Shown here in pieces: positions 6,260 to 7,554 of a stretch of 7,554 nucleotides of DNA. The notes under the pieces are model-generated. The model saw nothing but the letters and a program-made list of their open reading frames with translations, made no database searches and was not told the origin of the DNA. A program made the translations under genes and the position numbers. The stretch's first letter is position 1. The number at the start of each line of letters is the position of its first letter. The DNA is from CAYYTU01 sp964474655 (GTDB lineage Bacteria; Chloroflexota; Anaerolineae; B4-G1). The DNA lies in the NCBI GenBank assembly GCA_964474655.1, contig CAYYTU010000112.1:1-7554 (forward strand), given 5' to 3'.

Positions 6260-7533
6260 TCTTCCTCCTCCGCCAGGAAGCTGACGATGTCCTCAAACCA
6301 CCCCGATTCGTAGAGCCGCGCTCGGTCTTTATTCTGAAGTACTTGTCGTGCCTGCTGTGGCAAGTCCATCAGGCGACAGATGTGTCCATCAGGCTGACCT
6401 TCCAGGCGGTAGAGCAGTATGGTGTGTTCGAGCGTTTGATCGCTGACCAACCGCAGGAGTTGCGGCGAATGCGTCGTGGCGATGACCTGGTTCTGTTCCC
6501 CGGCTGCGTTCTGCTCGATCAGATCAAGCAGCAGGTGCAAGCGGGTAGGGTGAATGCCGTTCTCCAGCTCCTCCAGAAAGTAGAAGCGCGAAGCCTCGCT
6601 GCCCAGCAGAGCGGCGGTGATGGCCAAAAAGCGCAACGTGCCATCCGATGCGCTGTACGCGGATGTCCGATGATTTTCATTTTCGACTAGATAAACCAGG
6701 AGGCGACCGACCTGATCGGGCTCAAAATCGAAATCACGCACGTCCATTGGCGTCAGTGCCTTCACCCATTCGGTCAGGGCGCGTTTGCGCGGCTGGTCCT
6801 CACAGATGTCGTGTAAGACCGCCGAGAGGTTTTCGCCTCTGTCGCCCAGCGGTTGGCCTGGATAGGCGGGATTGCGCATCGCCGCCGGGCTCAAGCTGAG
6901 AAAACGCATCGCCTGAAATTCCTTCAACGTTGCCCGTAGGCCCCGTCTTACCTCCTGGGCCGCATCGTCATCACGGTCAGCAAAGTCCTCGTCGTTCAGA
7001 ATCTGAGAGATCACCGGTTGATCGGAAATGAAAGAAGGCGTATGGCCCCGACGGTAACGGCCGCCAGGCCAGATCTCGATCTTGAGATGATGGGGGTCGA
7101 TCTGGTCAGAGTGCGTATCGAATAACATATTCTGCTCACAGTACAAGGACTCCTTCACAACTTTGGGACGGTCAAAGCCGACAGGGTCAACCTCGATGGT
7201 ATAGCGGTATCGCCTCGGTATCATACTGGTTTGCCCGCTTGGTATGCCCCGGTCGTCGAACGTGACCTCAAGGCCAAATGTATCAGTGCCCCAATAAGCG
7301 ATCTCCGAAGTGCCTCCCCGGATGCCGCGCCACTGGAGCGCGCCGTTCTGGTACTTCTCGCCGAAAATCTCGGCCAGCTTGTAGCCCCGCCCCACGCCGT
7401 GCAGGAAACGAAACGCATCCCGCACGTTGCTCTTGCCGGAGGCATTCGTTCCCATCAGCAGAGTCAACGGCCCGCAAACGAGCTCCGCCTCTCGAAAGTT
7501 CTTGAAGTGCTTGAGTTTGAGGGAAGTAATCAT
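6256..7533 (-). CDS. ABC/OLD-like AAA family ATPase (first of two)
   Basis: A 425-residue ATPase of the same broad SMC/ABC-like group as the gene two places downstream. Motifs in order: start M-I-T-S-L-K-L-K-H-F-K-N-F, Walker A G-T-N-A-S-G-K-S (28-35), signature S-A-S-D-G-T-L-R (294-301), Walker B F-Y-F-L-E-E-L-E-N-G-I-H-P (317-329) with the double Glu, and switch T-T-H-S-P-Q-L-L (353-360). It is longer than its paralogue mainly between Walker A and the signature, where the stretch 50-200 carries several charged and aromatic insertions (including D-E-D-F-A-D-R-D-D-D). The C-terminus ends in four Glu and has no fused nuclease. The ATG at 7533 follows AAGGAG with a 4-base gap, and no better start is visible. 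It is the first gene of the operon within the window. Only 21 bases lie upstream, so it may not be the first gene in reality. It probably works with the TOPRIM-like protein encoded directly after it. Confidence 0.9.
   Translation of the reverse strand: MITSLKLKHFKNFREAELVCGPLTLLMGTNASGKSNVRDAFRFLHGVGRGYKLAEIFGEKYQNGALQWRGIRGGTSEIAYWGTDTFGLEVTFDDRGIPSGQTSMIPRRYRYTIEVDPVGFDRPKVVKESLYCEQNMLFDTHSDQIDPHHLKIEIWPGGRYRRGHTPSFISDQPVISQILNDEDFADRDDDAAQEVRRGLRATLKEFQAMRFLSLSPAAMRNPAYPGQPLGDRGENLSAVLHDICEDQPRKRALTEWVKALTPMDVRDFDFEPDQVGRLLVYLVENENHRTSAYSASDGTLRFLAITAALLGSEASRFYFLEELENGIHPTRLHLLLDLIEQNAAGEQNQVIATTHSPQLLRLVSDQTLEHTILLYRLEGQPDGHICRLMDLPQQARQVLQNKDRARLYESGWFEDIVSFLAEEEE
6264..6271 (-). promoter_or_regulatory. 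Ribosome binding site for the first TOPRIM-like gene, encoded by the Glu tail of ATPase 1
   Basis: The minus strand reads GGAGGAGG, formed by the GAG/GAA codons that end ATPase 1. Two overlapping GGAGG cores lie 4 and 7 bases before the ATG at 6259. The acidic protein tail and the ribosome site are the same bases, which ties translation of the pair together. Confidence 0.7.
6632..6649. repeat. 18-nt identical stretch shared by the two ATPase genes, copy in ATPase 1
   Basis: Identical to 4895-4912 and in the same codon register, again encoding S-D-G-T-L-R of the ABC signature. The flanking sequence differs between the copies. Confidence 0.75.
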
Positions 7534-7554
7534 TGCTCTCCTTCCAGTTTCTAT

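Noticed and set aside
1..7554. CRISPR array, tRNA or rRNA genes
   Set aside because: I saw no regularly spaced repeats and no tRNA- or rRNA-like segments on either strand. Coding sequence accounts for nearly all of the window.

Overview
The window is a GC-rich bacterial accessory region. From its far end at about 7.53 kb down to 0.58 kb, five genes run head to tail on the minus strand with almost no space between them. Convergent to them on the plus strand, at the left edge, is the broken 3' part of an IS4-type transposase gene. The host cannot be named from this sequence. High GC, strong GGAGG ribosome sites and this style of IS4 transposase would fit a Chloroflexota-like or similar environmental bacterium, but that is a low-confidence guess.

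Layout in transcription order on the minus strand: (1) 7533-6256, an ABC/OLD-like AAA ATPase; (2) 6259-5669, a small acidic protein with TOPRIM-like residues; (3) 5676-4561, a second ABC/OLD-like ATPase; (4) 4558-3932, a second TOPRIM-like protein of DUF4276 flavour; (5) 3910-578, a 1110-residue DUF499 ATPase. Neighbouring genes overlap by 4 bp, overlap by 8 bp, are separated by 2 bp, and are separated by 21 bp, so this reads as one translationally coupled operon. Its promoter and possibly more genes lie beyond base 7554. Positions 506-577 separate the operon from the transposase remnant and show no clear terminator.

The main point is the A-B-A-B-C architecture: two consecutive ATPase plus TOPRIM-like cassettes followed by a DUF499 ATPase. 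Pairs of an SMC/ABC-like ATPase and a TOPRIM nuclease are a known plan in phage defence (fused in OLD and Gabija GajA, split in PARIS and similar systems). DUF499 proteins are known from anti-phage islands, usually with a DUF1156 methylase and a helicase. I did not recognise the exact combination seen here, so a composite or layered defence locus is my inference. The two small proteins share the same E-x-E-x-W-x-L-A spacing. The two ATPase genes share a near-identical translation start region and an 18-nt identical stretch over the signature motif. Both facts support relatedness of the two cassettes. The DUF499 gene is visibly richer in GC than the four genes before it, which suggests that the parts have different histories.
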